Notes under the pieces: generated by a model
Database searches by the model: none
Seen by the model: the letters and a program-made list of their open reading frames with translations, nothing else
Told to the model about the DNA's origin: nothing
Made by a program: the position numbers and the translations under genes
Shown: positions 48,658 through 57,188 of the stretch, one piece after another
How positions within the stretch are numbered: the first letter of the stretch is position 1
Layout: every line of letters begins with the position of its first letter
Assembly: GCF_031191185.1 (NCBI RefSeq)
Contig: NZ_CP133465.1
Span: 430,001-494,000, forward strand
From: Prevotella nigrescens
GTDB lineage: Bacteria; Bacteroidota; Bacteroidia; Bacteroidales; Bacteroidaceae
Direction of reading: 5' to 3'
Length of the DNA stretch: 64,000 nt

Positions 48658-49260
48658 ATGTCATTTACGGAACATTGTAATGAGATTTTTAGTCAAGCTA
48701 TCCGCGATTACCACATCACGGATAATGTAGACACACCTATTAATAATCCATACGAAAGAGATTCTATTGAAAACAGATTGTATTTGAAGTGCTGGATTGA
48801 TACGGTCCAGTGGCATTTTGAGGACCTTATCCGCGATCCGCACATTGCTCCAGAAGACGGAATGAGTTTAAAGCGCCGCATCGACCGTTCCAACCAAGAC
48901 CGAACAGACCTCGTTGAACAGATTGATTCGTATTTCCGACAGCTTTATTCTGACGTAAAAGTGCAGGAAGGAGCTACCATCAATACTGAAAGTCCAGCAT
49001 GGGCAGTAGACCGCTTGTCTATCTTGGCACTGAAAATCTATCACATGAAGGAGCAAGCTGAGCGCACAGATGCATCAGCAGAACACATTCAAAAGTGCCA
49101 GAACAAGCTGAATGTGCTGCTCGAACAGCAAGCAGACCTTGGAACAGCTATCGACCAGCTGCTCGACGACATTCAGGCAGGACGCAAATACATGAAGGTC
49201 TACCATCAGATGAAGATGTACAACGACCCTGCCACCAACCCCGTACTCTACAAAAAGTAA
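48658..49260 (+). CDS. DUF4254 domain-containing protein
   Basis: A 200-residue alpha-helical protein of the DUF4254 family, found in Bacteroidota; function unknown. It begins MSFTEHCNEIFSQAIRDYH; an upstream ATG at 48586 would add 24 hydrophobic residues not typical of the family, so 48658 is preferred. It ends three bases before a heptosyltransferase-like gene, which suggests a role in LPS or cell-envelope glycan assembly. This is inference from context only. Confidence 0.75.
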   Translation: MSFTEHCNEIFSQAIRDYHITDNVDTPINNPYERDSIENRLYLKCWIDTVQWHFEDLIRDPHIAPEDGMSLKRRIDRSNQDRTDLVEQIDSYFRQLYSDVKVQEGATINTESPAWAVDRLSILALKIYHMKEQAERTDASAEHIQKCQNKLNVLLEQQADLGTAIDQLLDDIQAGRKYMKVYHQMKMYNDPATNPVLYKK

Positions 49261-49263
49261 GAG

Positions 49264-50304
49264 GTGAAGACCGACCACATCATCATCATGCGCTTTTCTG
49301 CCATGGGCGACGTTGCCATGACAGTTCCTGTGGTCTTCTCTCTTGCCCATCAATATCCCGACCTTCGCATCAGCGTTCTTTCCCGTCCGTTTGCCAAAGC
49401 GTTCTTCAGCCACATGCCAAAGAATGTGGATTTCATTGCAGCCGACTTGAAAAACGAATACAAGGGCATTAAGGGACTGAACCAACTATACGGCAGACTG
49501 AAGGCAAAACAGCCTACAGCCATTGCCGATTTCCACGATGTGCTGCGCTCGAAATACATACGAACACGCTTTACCCTTTGCGGATACAAGACAGTGCACA
49601 TCGATAAGCACAAGAACGGAAAGCGTAAGCTCTGCCGAAAAACACATAAAGTAATGGAACAACAGCCCACATCGTTCCAGAACTACGCAGAAGTTTTAAG
49701 CAAATTGGGCTATCCTGTAAATCTTTCCTTTTCTTCTTTATTCGCAAACGGTGGCAATCAGCTGTCGCAGCTCCCTGATATAATAGGCGAAAAGCCTGAC
49801 GGCGAACGCTGGATAGGCGTTGCTCCCTTTGCTGCCCACAGCGGAAAGATGTATCCAAAAGAGAAGATGGAAGAGGTGGTAAAGGTGCTTTCCACTGAAT
49901 ACAGCAATCTCCGAATATTCTTTTTTGGCGGTGGAAAGGAAGAAAAACAGATACTCAACACGTGGGCTGCAAAGTATAAAGGCTGCACTTGTGCTTCAGA
50001 AGTGCTGCACGGACTGAACGAAGAGCTCGTCTTAATGAGCCATTTAGACACAATGATTTCGATGGACAGTGCCAATATGCACCTTGCTTCACTTGTCGGC
50101 ACACGCGTTGTAAGCATTTGGGGGGCTACTCACCCTTACTGTGGCTTCCTCGGCTGGAACCAAAAAGAGGAAGATGCCGTACAAAACACCGAACTGGAAT
50201 GTCGCCCTTGTTCTGTATTCGGCAACAAACCGTGCCGCCGTGGCGACTTCGAATGTATGCACAGCATAGCCCCAAGTGCCATTATTGAGCAGTTAAACTT
50301 ATAA
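49264..50304 (+). CDS. Glycosyltransferase family 9 (heptosyltransferase-like)
   Basis: A 346-residue GT-B fold enzyme that probably adds a sugar to the lipopolysaccharide inner core from ADP-heptose or a similar donor. The MRFSAMGDVAMTVPV N-terminus, the LSRPFAKAFF segment and the C-terminal donor-site block MISMDSANMHLASLVGTRVVSIWGATHP are characteristic of the family. The start is GTG at 49264, with an inner ATG at about residue 10. Translationally close to DUF4254. Confidence 0.92.
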   Translation: MKTDHIIIMRFSAMGDVAMTVPVVFSLAHQYPDLRISVLSRPFAKAFFSHMPKNVDFIAADLKNEYKGIKGLNQLYGRLKAKQPTAIADFHDVLRSKYIRTRFTLCGYKTVHIDKHKNGKRKLCRKTHKVMEQQPTSFQNYAEVLSKLGYPVNLSFSSLFANGGNQLSQLPDIIGEKPDGERWIGVAPFAAHSGKMYPKEKMEEVVKVLSTEYSNLRIFFFGGGKEEKQILNTWAAKYKGCTCASEVLHGLNEELVLMSHLDTMISMDSANMHLASLVGTRVVSIWGATHPYCGFLGWNQKEEDAVQNTELECRPCSVFGNKPCRRGDFECMHSIAPSAIIEQLNL

Positions 50305-50409
50305 TATAGTTTATTTTACACTATAATTAAAACTAAATAATAATACCTACTGCTAAACTAATCGGCACAAACTCCTACCCATACACCTTGCTTTACAGAA
50401 GTAGAAATA

Positions 50410-50500
50410 GTATAAAGAATTTTTCAAAGTATATCTATCGTGTAACATCTTCTTTATCAACGCATCACAAAACCTATTGTTTTACCGTGCGAAAAATATT
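50410..50500 (+). repeat. Dispersed intergenic element, copy 5 (truncated)
   Basis: The left part matches copies 1-4 (agaatttttcaa, tatctat, gtgtaac, acaaaacctattgtttt), then it breaks off into ccgtgcgaaaaat without modules 1-3. It lies in the 400-base gap between the glycosyltransferase and the IS. Position again just past a gene end. Confidence 0.7.
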
Positions 50501-50693
50501 TATTTACGTGTAAGTAATATAAATATTAATTATTAACTTTGTCCTAAATCAAGTGTTCTTAGAACATAAATGATTCTATGAAAGACTCTAAAATGTCTTA
50601 TAATACTATTTTTAGAAAGTACGGATAAAAGTGCATTAACCACACTTTTAAAATAATAGTAATTAACACATAAATAAGTTAAGAATCATAATT

Positions 50694-52123
50694 AGTCATC
50701 CCTTAAAAACTATATTTCAGCATAAAGCTTGTACTGACAAGCTCTATGCTGATTCTTTTTATAAGGTCCAAAAGAACTCTCATAGCTCTTTTGAAGTTAT
50801 ATGCTGCTGCAGCTAATAATACATTGATAGCATCTCCTTTCACACCTTTATAAAAGTTGCGAGATAATCGGTGGTCTGCTTTAAGATGTCCTATTGTTGG
50901 TTCTATACCTGCTCGTTTACAAAATAGTTTGTGTTTCTTTCTCTTTTGGTAGTAGCTGTCTTTAGCTTTAGGAACGTCTGGAATGAGTATCTTTGTCTGC
51001 CCAATCTGCTTTACACCTCTATACCCTCTATCTCCTGCTAACTTATCAACCTGCTTTCCTGTCATCCTTTGGATTTGTTCTAACGTCTTTTCGATAGTAT
51101 GCCCATCATATTCATTCCTAAAAGAACATGCACCAAGAATAAGTCCTGACCATGAGCGAAGAATAGATACTTTATTGCCAAACTCATATTGCTTATGCTC
51201 CTTACCTTTGCTGATACAAACTACATCTGGTTCGTGCAGAGAATATACTTTATTCTTTGACTTCCTATTCTGAGAAAGAACTCTGTAATATAGCTCAAAC
51301 ATCTCCTCATATCCTTTCCTTCCCCCAAGATTACGCTCTAGCTCTCTTACCAATCTTCCTGCTATGGTCTTCAGTTGTCTATCTGCCTTAAGAGCTTTCT
51401 TACGATTCTTGGGATGATTACGAAAACGTTGGGAACGGTAAATGCCTTTCAAGGTACGCGTATAACTCTGTCGTAGAGGAAGACAATTGTCATGAACTAT
51501 CTTCAGAACGTTTTTGATTATCTTTTTATGCAACTTCGCATCTGTAGGATAGGTTATATTCTTCTCCTGCACGGTAGAATCAATGAAAGCCGTATCAAAA
51601 TGATCTTCGTTATCATGGTCGGTATTAACGCGGATGCTCTCTGCTAATATTAATTCCATACCTTTTTCACCGATACGATTTCTGAAGTGAACTAACTCGG
51701 AAGCGTCACAGGGTTGTTTGGGCATAAATTCAAGTCCACCACAGAAATATTGGTAGTAAGCATTCTCACTCCATTGAGAAACCACCATTTCATCTGACAC
51801 ATTACGCAAATGTTTTAAAATTAAAAGACCACACAGCAAGCGAATTGGATGAGCAGGGCGGCCGTTAGTGCTGCAATACAAAGGAGAAAAAGCATTTTCA
51901 AAACATTCCCAATTAATCTTATTACTAAGTTGGAAAAGGGGATGTTCATGGCTAAGCATGTCCTCTAGAGAAGAGAACATAGAGAGCTGTTTAGATGTGC
52001 GTTTAAGCATAAATATCTGCAAGAATTATAGTATAAAGGTACAAAAACTTGCAGATATAAACAAATAATTTACAGGATAATATACTATGAATCAGAGGAA
52101 TATTAGGTTTATAAGGGAGGACT
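50694..52123 (-). mobile_element. IS5/IS1182-type insertion sequence, complete
   Basis: Inverted repeats of about 18-22 bases frame the element: agtcatcccttaaaaac at the left and the complement of gtttataagggaggact at the right (near-perfect, two or so mismatches). AATT is directly repeated outside both ends (50690-50693 and 52124-52127), consistent with a 4-bp target duplication, although AATT is itself a palindrome. Length 1430 bp. The transposase stop codon lies within the left repeat. Confidence 0.85.
50703..52022 (-). CDS. IS5/IS1182-family transposase
   Basis: A 439-residue DDE transposase, intact. The first Asp is in FIDSTVQEKNITYPTDAKL, the second in KLAGDRGYRG, and the C-terminal Glu in CKRAGIEPTIGHLKADHRLSRNF. 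The N-terminal DUF772-like domain (RPAHPIRLLCGLLILKHL) fits the family. The frame starts slightly upstream of a better ATG (MLKRTSKQ) near 52010, which may be the true start. Confidence 0.93.
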   Translation of the reverse strand: MQIFMLKRTSKQLSMFSSLEDMLSHEHPLFQLSNKINWECFENAFSPLYCSTNGRPAHPIRLLCGLLILKHLRNVSDEMVVSQWSENAYYQYFCGGLEFMPKQPCDASELVHFRNRIGEKGMELILAESIRVNTDHDNEDHFDTAFIDSTVQEKNITYPTDAKLHKKIIKNVLKIVHDNCLPLRQSYTRTLKGIYRSQRFRNHPKNRKKALKADRQLKTIAGRLVRELERNLGGRKGYEEMFELYYRVLSQNRKSKNKVYSLHEPDVVCISKGKEHKQYEFGNKVSILRSWSGLILGACSFRNEYDGHTIEKTLEQIQRMTGKQVDKLAGDRGYRGVKQIGQTKILIPDVPKAKDSYYQKRKKHKLFCKRAGIEPTIGHLKADHRLSRNFYKGVKGDAINVLLAAAAYNFKRAMRVLLDLIKRISIELVSTSFMLKYSF

Positions 52124-52151
52124 AATTAACATTAAATTAAAAAATAAAAAT

Positions 52152-52805
52152 ATGGATAGGAATAACACAACAAATATACTATTAAAAGGAATAGTAATTT
52201 TAATAGTGCCAGCAATAGCAATAGTAGCTTTAGGAAAAATAGGACTCACAGAGGCACAAGCGATTTTAATAGTAGGAGTATTCACAGTTATTACTGCTGC
52301 AAATCAAATCCGTGCAAGTAATAAAAAAACTTTTATCAATACAATAACAATTGCTCGAAAAGAATATATAGCTACACTTCGTAAAGTAGTTAGTGAGTTT
52401 TGTGCAAGTGCTGAAAGTAAAGACAATAACAATACAAGATTGATAGAATTATCATATCATCTAAAAATGTTTATGAATCCCAATGGTAAACCCAATGATA
52501 ATTCCAATAATAAACCTGATGATACCACCAATGGAAAAACCGAGAATACTGATGGATATTGGGATAGGGAAGCTATTAAACTAATTGATGAAATTATCCA
52601 AGCAGCCCAAACAGAACAAACAGAAGATAAAAAAAGACATATTAGTAAATTTATAAGATTAATGCAACTATGGTTTGCTCTTGAATGGCATGGAATGACA
52701 GAAGAAAGCAAACACGGAATAATGGACGATGATGATAAGAAAAATTTGCAGAAAAAATACTATTTAGAATATAAAACTTGGGTAAAGCAAGAATATAATG
52801 AATAA
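52152..52805 (+). CDS. Hypothetical membrane protein, Asn-rich linker
   Basis: A 217-residue protein with two N-terminal hydrophobic segments (about 9-27 and 38-50), a helical cytoplasmic part (RKEYIATLRKVVSEFCA) and an Asn/Asp-rich low-complexity linker around residues 108-136. I do not recognise the family. Its base composition is more AT-rich than neighbouring genes, and it sits next to an IS, suggesting recent acquisition. A perfect palindrome follows its stop. Confidence 0.6.
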   Translation: MDRNNTTNILLKGIVILIVPAIAIVALGKIGLTEAQAILIVGVFTVITAANQIRASNKKTFINTITIARKEYIATLRKVVSEFCASAESKDNNNTRLIELSYHLKMFMNPNGKPNDNSNNKPDDTTNGKTENTDGYWDREAIKLIDEIIQAAQTEQTEDKKRHISKFIRLMQLWFALEWHGMTEESKHGIMDDDDKKNLQKKYYLEYKTWVKQEYNE

Positions 52806-52827
52806 AAATGCAAAGAGTTAAAGTTGA

Positions 52828-52859
52828 TAACCATTTTCGTGAGCTCACGAAAATGGTTA
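52828..52859 (+). terminator. 32-bp perfect palindrome after the hypothetical gene
   Basis: taaccattttcgtgag is followed directly by its complement. It lies 23 bases past the stop of the hypothetical gene. Loop-less, so it would fold as a hairpin in RNA with a small loop; T-tract weak. Could also be a binding site. Confidence 0.55.
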
Positions 52860-52927
52860 AATCGAGTAGCTAAAAAAAGAAAGGTGCATATAAAATCGGT
52901 AATTTGAAATAAATAACAAGGGAGGTT

Positions 52928-53461
52928 ATGACAAGAATAAACTTAATAATGATGCTTCTTCCTTTCGTGTTTATGATTCACGAATACGAGGAAATTATTA
53001 TGTTTAGACGTTGGATAGACAGGAATAGGGAAGAATTGAGAAAACGATTCCCTAAAATCGAATCATTCTTTACCCGACGAGGAGTTTTCGATTATTCCAC
53101 TTCCACCTTTGCCGTTGGTACTGCTCACGAGTTCATACTTATTTCTGTTGTTTCGTTTTGCTCCGTTTGGACTGGGGAATATCAATGGTGGTTTGCTGCA
53201 TTGACAGGGTATTCCGTTCACCTTTTAATGCATATTGCGCAGTGGATTGTATATCGAAAATATGTGCCTGTTATCATTACAAGCCTCCTGACATTACCTT
53301 ATTGCATCTATTCTTTTGCTGAATTCTCAAAAACAACAGTTCTATCCTTCTCGCAAATGGTTCTATGGGCAGCCATTGGCATTGTTCTTACCATACTAAG
53401 CTTGTTTTCTGCATTCTTCTTTATGGATAGGTTTCAACGTTGGGAAAAAGGTAATAAATAA
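52928..53461 (+). CDS. HXXEE domain-containing membrane protein
   Basis: A 177-residue membrane protein. It contains the family motif HEYEE near residue 18 and a conserved later His-x-x-x-His-x-x-Q (HLLMHIAQW), which may form a metal or di-iron site; function unknown. About five hydrophobic segments. It is 18 bases before the methyltransferase gene, so the two are likely cotranscribed. Confidence 0.8.
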   Translation: MTRINLIMMLLPFVFMIHEYEEIIMFRRWIDRNREELRKRFPKIESFFTRRGVFDYSTSTFAVGTAHEFILISVVSFCSVWTGEYQWWFAALTGYSVHLLMHIAQWIVYRKYVPVIITSLLTLPYCIYSFAEFSKTTVLSFSQMVLWAAIGIVLTILSLFSAFFFMDRFQRWEKGNK

Positions 53462-53479
53462 CAAATCAATAAGAAATAA

Positions 53480-54271
53480 ATGATGGAAGATTATTATAAA
53501 ATAAACAAAGAGGCATGGAATGCAAGAACAGAAATTCATCTGCATTCCTCATTTTATGATTTGAATAAATTCAAAAGAGAAGTAAAGTCTGTTCCCGACT
53601 TGGATTTGTCTTTACTGGGAGATGTTCGGGAGAAGTCTATCCTGCATCTTCAATGCCATTTCGGAATGGATACGCTTTCCTTATCAAAGTTAGGAGCTAA
53701 CGTTGTTGGGGTAGATTTCTCGGAAGAAGCTATACAAACGGCAAAGTCTTTGAACGAGGAATTAGGACTGAATGCGCAATTCTGCTGCTGCAACATTTAC
53801 GATGTACCTACCGTATTGCAAGGGCAACAGTTTGACATTGTATATACGTCTTATGGTGTTGTCAATTGGTTGCCCGACTTAACCCAATGGGGACAGGTGA
53901 TTTCACAAATGCTGAAAGACGGAGGGAAGTTCGTTATCGTGGAATTTCACCCCGTATTGTGGATGTTCGATGGAAACTTTTCTCAAGTCCGATATGCTTA
54001 TTCACGCAAAGAGCCTTACATAGTGGAAGAAGCCATTTATACGGATTCAGAAACCAATAATCGGCAAAAGACCGTTACATGGAACCACGGACTGGCTGAA
54101 GTTATTAATGGCTTGCTCTATAACGGCTTGCAGATACGGTCTTTTGGAGAGTATGATTATTCGCCCTTCAACCTATTTGGAAATATGACTGCCGAAAAGA
54201 ACGGAACGTTCAAAATCGCAGGAAAGAATGGCAAGGTACCGATGCTGTTTTCTGTTGTCGCCTCGAAATAA
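53480..54271 (+). CDS. Class I SAM-dependent methyltransferase
   Basis: A 263-residue enzyme with motif I in ILHLQCHFGMDTLSLSKLGA, acidic loop VVGVDFSEEAI and motif IV-like FDIVYTSYGVVNWL. The substrate cannot be read; closely similar proteins are generic small-molecule methyltransferases. Cotranscribed with the HXXEE gene and closed by a terminator. Confidence 0.88.
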   Translation: MMEDYYKINKEAWNARTEIHLHSSFYDLNKFKREVKSVPDLDLSLLGDVREKSILHLQCHFGMDTLSLSKLGANVVGVDFSEEAIQTAKSLNEELGLNAQFCCCNIYDVPTVLQGQQFDIVYTSYGVVNWLPDLTQWGQVISQMLKDGGKFVIVEFHPVLWMFDGNFSQVRYAYSRKEPYIVEEAIYTDSETNNRQKTVTWNHGLAEVINGLLYNGLQIRSFGEYDYSPFNLFGNMTAEKNGTFKIAGKNGKVPMLFSVVASK

Positions 54272-54288
54272 GTGTTTTCTGCATAACA

Positions 54289-54330
54289 AAACCGCTATCA
54301 AACGAAGCAAAAGCTGTTTGATAGCGGTTT
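54289..54330 (+). terminator. Terminator after the methyltransferase gene
   Basis: aaaccgctatcaaac and gtttgatagcggttt form a perfect 15-bp stem with a 12-base loop, followed by atttgtg. Confidence 0.75.
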
Positions 54331-54406
54331 ATTTGTGCTGATAAGGGTATGTTTCAGGGTTGCTTAAGCATTGATATACCCTTTTCGCATTGCTGTGAGA
54401 AAGATT

Positions 54407-54790
54407 TTATTTCGGCTGTATGATAATCGTTACCTTTACTTGTCCGTAGTTGGCGTTGTTGCGTTTCAGCATATAGATGCGAGTTTGCTGGGGCTTTTCC
54501 ACCACAAGTAGGGTGGTATGTTCGTTGTTTGCCACCTTGTCGGTCCAGCTTCCCGTACGTGCTTCGCGTTTAAATGCGCGGTAAAAGGTATTTCCTTCGC
54601 CATTATCGGTTTCGAGTGTCTTCACAACTTTCACTACCTTTTGGGTTTGCGGATTGCGTTTTACAGCTGTTGTGAAGGAAGAACCACCCGACGAAGAATA
54701 GCGTTCCACAAGATTGTCGATGCTGTTTTGCGCCTTTGCGGCAAGCGTTGTCAGCAAGCAGACAATGAATGTTATTATGTATTTCTTCAT
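54407..54790 (-). CDS. Small secreted protein of the sigma-factor cluster
   Basis: A 127-residue protein with a signal peptide (MKKYIITFIVCLLTTLAAKAQ) and a small basic domain (NSIDNLVERYSSSGG, KVVKVVKTLE). It resembles Bacteroidales secreted proteins of DUF6108/DUF5024 type, but I cannot decide which. It is last in a minus-strand group that starts with an ECF sigma factor. Confidence 0.6.
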   Translation of the reverse strand: MKKYIITFIVCLLTTLAAKAQNSIDNLVERYSSSGGSSFTTAVKRNPQTQKVVKVVKTLETDNGEGNTFYRAFKREARTGSWTDKVANNEHTTLLVVEKPQQTRIYMLKRNNANYGQVKVTIIIQPK

Positions 54791-54826
54791 TTTTTTCTTC
54801 CTTATATTTATGGTTTCGTATCGTTG

Positions 54827-55369
54827 TTACAGCGTTGTTTCGCCGTCAGTATTCAACAGTTGTTCCAATGCTTTGCGCTGTTGGGGGTCGTCAATGCTTT
54901 CAAGCACTTCCGTTTCGGCATTTTCTATCACGGCTTGCCTCTGTACTTTCTGTTCTATTCGGTCGGCTTCGGCAAACGTTTCCTTCAGTTTTCCCTTTAT
55001 TTCGTGCAGATTGTCGTTCCTAACTCCATTGACAATAGTGTAGCTACCCGCATATTTCCTTGCCAATTGGTGGTCTTGATACTGCCCATAAAAGAAATAA
55101 ATGCCGAGCAAAAACAGTAGAGAAGCAGCAATGCCGACGATGCGACGAAACGTAACCGTGTTTGTTCGTGTCGGCTGTCTTGGTGTTTCTTCAATGTATT
55201 CGGATAGTTGCTGAACGGCAGCAAAGTCGAGAAACATTTCCCGATAGTGCAAGTATTCGGGCAATACACGCTCCGAGCGAAAGTAAGCGTAAAGGCTTTG
55301 CTCCTCGCCGAGTGTGGTTTCGCCGTCCAAGAACTTGTCAATCAGTAGTTTTATTTCTTTATTTTCCAT
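54827..55369 (-). CDS. Probable anti-sigma factor
   Basis: A 180-residue protein with one transmembrane segment at about residues 74-92 (IVGIAASLLFLLGIYFFYG). The cytosolic N-terminus (MENKEIKLLIDKFLDGETTLGEEQSLYAYF) looks like the Bacteroidota anti-sigma start, and the C-terminal periplasmic part is short and acidic. Its start overlaps the end of the sigma gene by 11 bases, the usual arrangement for a sigma/anti-sigma pair. Confidence 0.75.
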   Translation of the reverse strand: MENKEIKLLIDKFLDGETTLGEEQSLYAYFRSERVLPEYLHYREMFLDFAAVQQLSEYIEETPRQPTRTNTVTFRRIVGIAASLLFLLGIYFFYGQYQDHQLARKYAGSYTIVNGVRNDNLHEIKGKLKETFAEADRIEQKVQRQAVIENAETEVLESIDDPQQRKALEQLLNTDGETTL

Positions 55370-55832
55370 TGTTGTATTGCTTTAAAACTGCTCGTCTGGC
55401 ACGACTGACAGCCTGCCGTATGGCAGCTTCAGTACTGCCCGTAATCTGTGCAATGCCGGCATATTCCATTCCGTCGATGTGGCGCAGATGCAGAATGGTT
55501 TGCTGGAACGTAGGCAAGGTGTTCATAATGTGGAGCATTCTGTCGATGCGTTCATCGGTTTCCGTGCGTTCTTCCGCCTGTATGGCTTGCAAGCTGCTTA
55601 TTGCCGTGTGTGGCATGGCATGGCGCAGGCGGTCGATAGCTATGTTCCGAGTAATGACGGAAGCGATGGGCATGAGCGGCAAATTGAGTTCGGCATGTAT
55701 CTGCCACAGTCGCAACATTGCATCTTGCACAATGTCTTCCGCCTCATCGCTGTTCTTCAGATAGCGCAGGGCGATGCTGACGAGTTTCGGTCGCGCGGTG
55801 GCGGCTTCTTGCTTAAACTCTGTTTCGGTCAT
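55359..55832 (-). CDS. ECF-type RNA polymerase sigma-70 factor
   Basis: A 157-residue sigma factor. Region 2 (residues about 15-80) contains ALRYLKNSDEAEDIVQDAMLRLW; region 4 holds HLRHIDGMEYAGIAQITGSTEAAIRQAVSRARRAV, a helix-turn-helix. It probably controls a small set of genes, perhaps itself, and is likely held by the downstream anti-sigma factor. The DUF2807 gene ends 24 bases upstream on the same strand. Confidence 0.92.
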   Translation of the reverse strand: MTETEFKQEAATARPKLVSIALRYLKNSDEAEDIVQDAMLRLWQIHAELNLPLMPIASVITRNIAIDRLRHAMPHTAISSLQAIQAEERTETDERIDRMLHIMNTLPTFQQTILHLRHIDGMEYAGIAQITGSTEAAIRQAVSRARRAVLKQYNNGK

Positions 55833-55855
55833 TCACAGGCAGTTTGGTCGGGCTT

Positions 55856-56791
55856 TTAATATTTGTTCAGCTTGGAGCTGTCTACGTGTGAGATGCCTTG
55901 ATTGTCTATCTGGACATCGTCGGCAGTACCTGCAAGCGTTACTTCGCCGAAGCCTGAGTTTGTTACCACGATGCGCCGGCATTCCAAATTGGCCTTTACT
56001 TCCCCGTTTCCGGTATTGCTAATCCTTCCTTCGCCTCCTTTAAAGTTAAGATTAAACTCGCCGAGACCCGAATTTACAATGTCCAGTAAGTCGGTTCTTG
56101 TGGCTTTCAGCCTGATGTCTCCATTGCCTGTATTGTCTATTCTGCCTTTCTTTCCGCTGAACGTAACCTTATATTCGCCCGACCCGCTGTTTGCTATCGT
56201 AAAGTCGTCGGAACAGACTGACGATTTCATATCGATGACACCAGTTCCATCAAACTTAACTTTCGGGGCGTTTATATTTATCTTTCCATCTACCACACCG
56301 CTCATGTTCAGTGTCAGCGATTTGCCCGAAAGGTTGTCTATGTGCAACGAGTTTACACCGCTAAGGTCGATTTTCATGTCTCCTCCTTTCATGTTCCTCG
56401 CCTTGAAATCGTTCACACCGTACATATTGATGATGTCCATACGGGGCGATGTTATTCTTATGATGGGTGTCTTCTTGCATTCGTCCTTGTCCTTGTGCTT
56501 TGTGCCTTTCTTCCAATGTATGCTGAGAAGTCCGTTCTTGTTGTTCACCTCCGTGCTTGCAATGATGTTTGCGGGTGCTGTAATGCTGACGCTGTATGTG
56601 TCGCCCTGCACGTATTCCACGTTTCCTACCATGCCAATGTCAATGCCGCCAAACCCTTTCACGTTGTAGCTTTGGGTAATGATGGCTGTCGAAGCAGTAA
56701 CGGTAATGTCGTTGCGTTTCTCTCTTGGCTTTGTTGCACAGCTGTTCATCGCTCCGAGAAGTATGGCACAGCAAAAAATCAGTCGTTTCAT
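55856..56791 (-). CDS. DUF2807 (head GIN domain) lipoprotein
   Basis: A protein of about 311 residues. The signal ends at the lipobox AMNSC, so it is probably an outer membrane lipoprotein. Most of the mature part is a right-handed beta-helix like repeat with G-V-N-x-L and G-x-G-x-V blocks, the DUF2807 adhesin-like fold. ATG 56797 and 56848 are other possible starts. It precedes the ECF sigma gene and may be under its control. Confidence 0.8.
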   Translation of the reverse strand: MKRLIFCCAILLGAMNSCATKPREKRNDITVTASTAIITQSYNVKGFGGIDIGMVGNVEYVQGDTYSVSITAPANIIASTEVNNKNGLLSIHWKKGTKHKDKDECKKTPIIRITSPRMDIINMYGVNDFKARNMKGGDMKIDLSGVNSLHIDNLSGKSLTLNMSGVVDGKININAPKVKFDGTGVIDMKSSVCSDDFTIANSGSGEYKVTFSGKKGRIDNTGNGDIRLKATRTDLLDIVNSGLGEFNLNFKGGEGRISNTGNGEVKANLECRRIVVTNSGFGEVTLAGTADDVQIDNQGISHVDSSKLNKY

Positions 56792-56899
56792 AAGCATTTT
56801 GTTTTGATTGTCTACTCTTGGTACGCAGCAGGTGTTGTTTTGTGACAACAGTCTGACGAATATTTAATCACCTGCTGTCGCAGGTCTATAACATCTGCA

Positions 56900-57115
56900 A
56901 TTGTCAGTCTATATATGCCTTTGTTGCAGGTATTCAATATCTTCTATCAATACCCTTGTTAGGGTATTGACTGATACCCTTGTGAGGGTATTGACAGACA
57001 CCCTTGTGAGGGTATTCATTATCGGTACGTAATACTGACGGGTGCAGGTGTTACATACCAATAATCGAAGCATAAGGGAAGCTGTTGTCAGAGCTGTATC
57101 CATCATTGACATACT
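56900..57115. repeat. Palindrome-array repeat element, copy 2
   Basis: Three 18-bp palindromes start at 56950, 56974 and 56998, exactly 24 bases apart with 6-base spacers tgactg and tgacag. Flanks match copy 1 at 10370-10600, including gagctgttgtca and atcattgac-like sequences to the right. It fills the 340-base gap between the outer membrane receptor and the DUF2807 gene. Confidence 0.85.
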
Positions 57116-57188
57116 GTCTCTATTTAGCAAATATGGCACCATATTCTAATATGATGCCATACCTTACTGTTATATGCTGCCTGAATGT

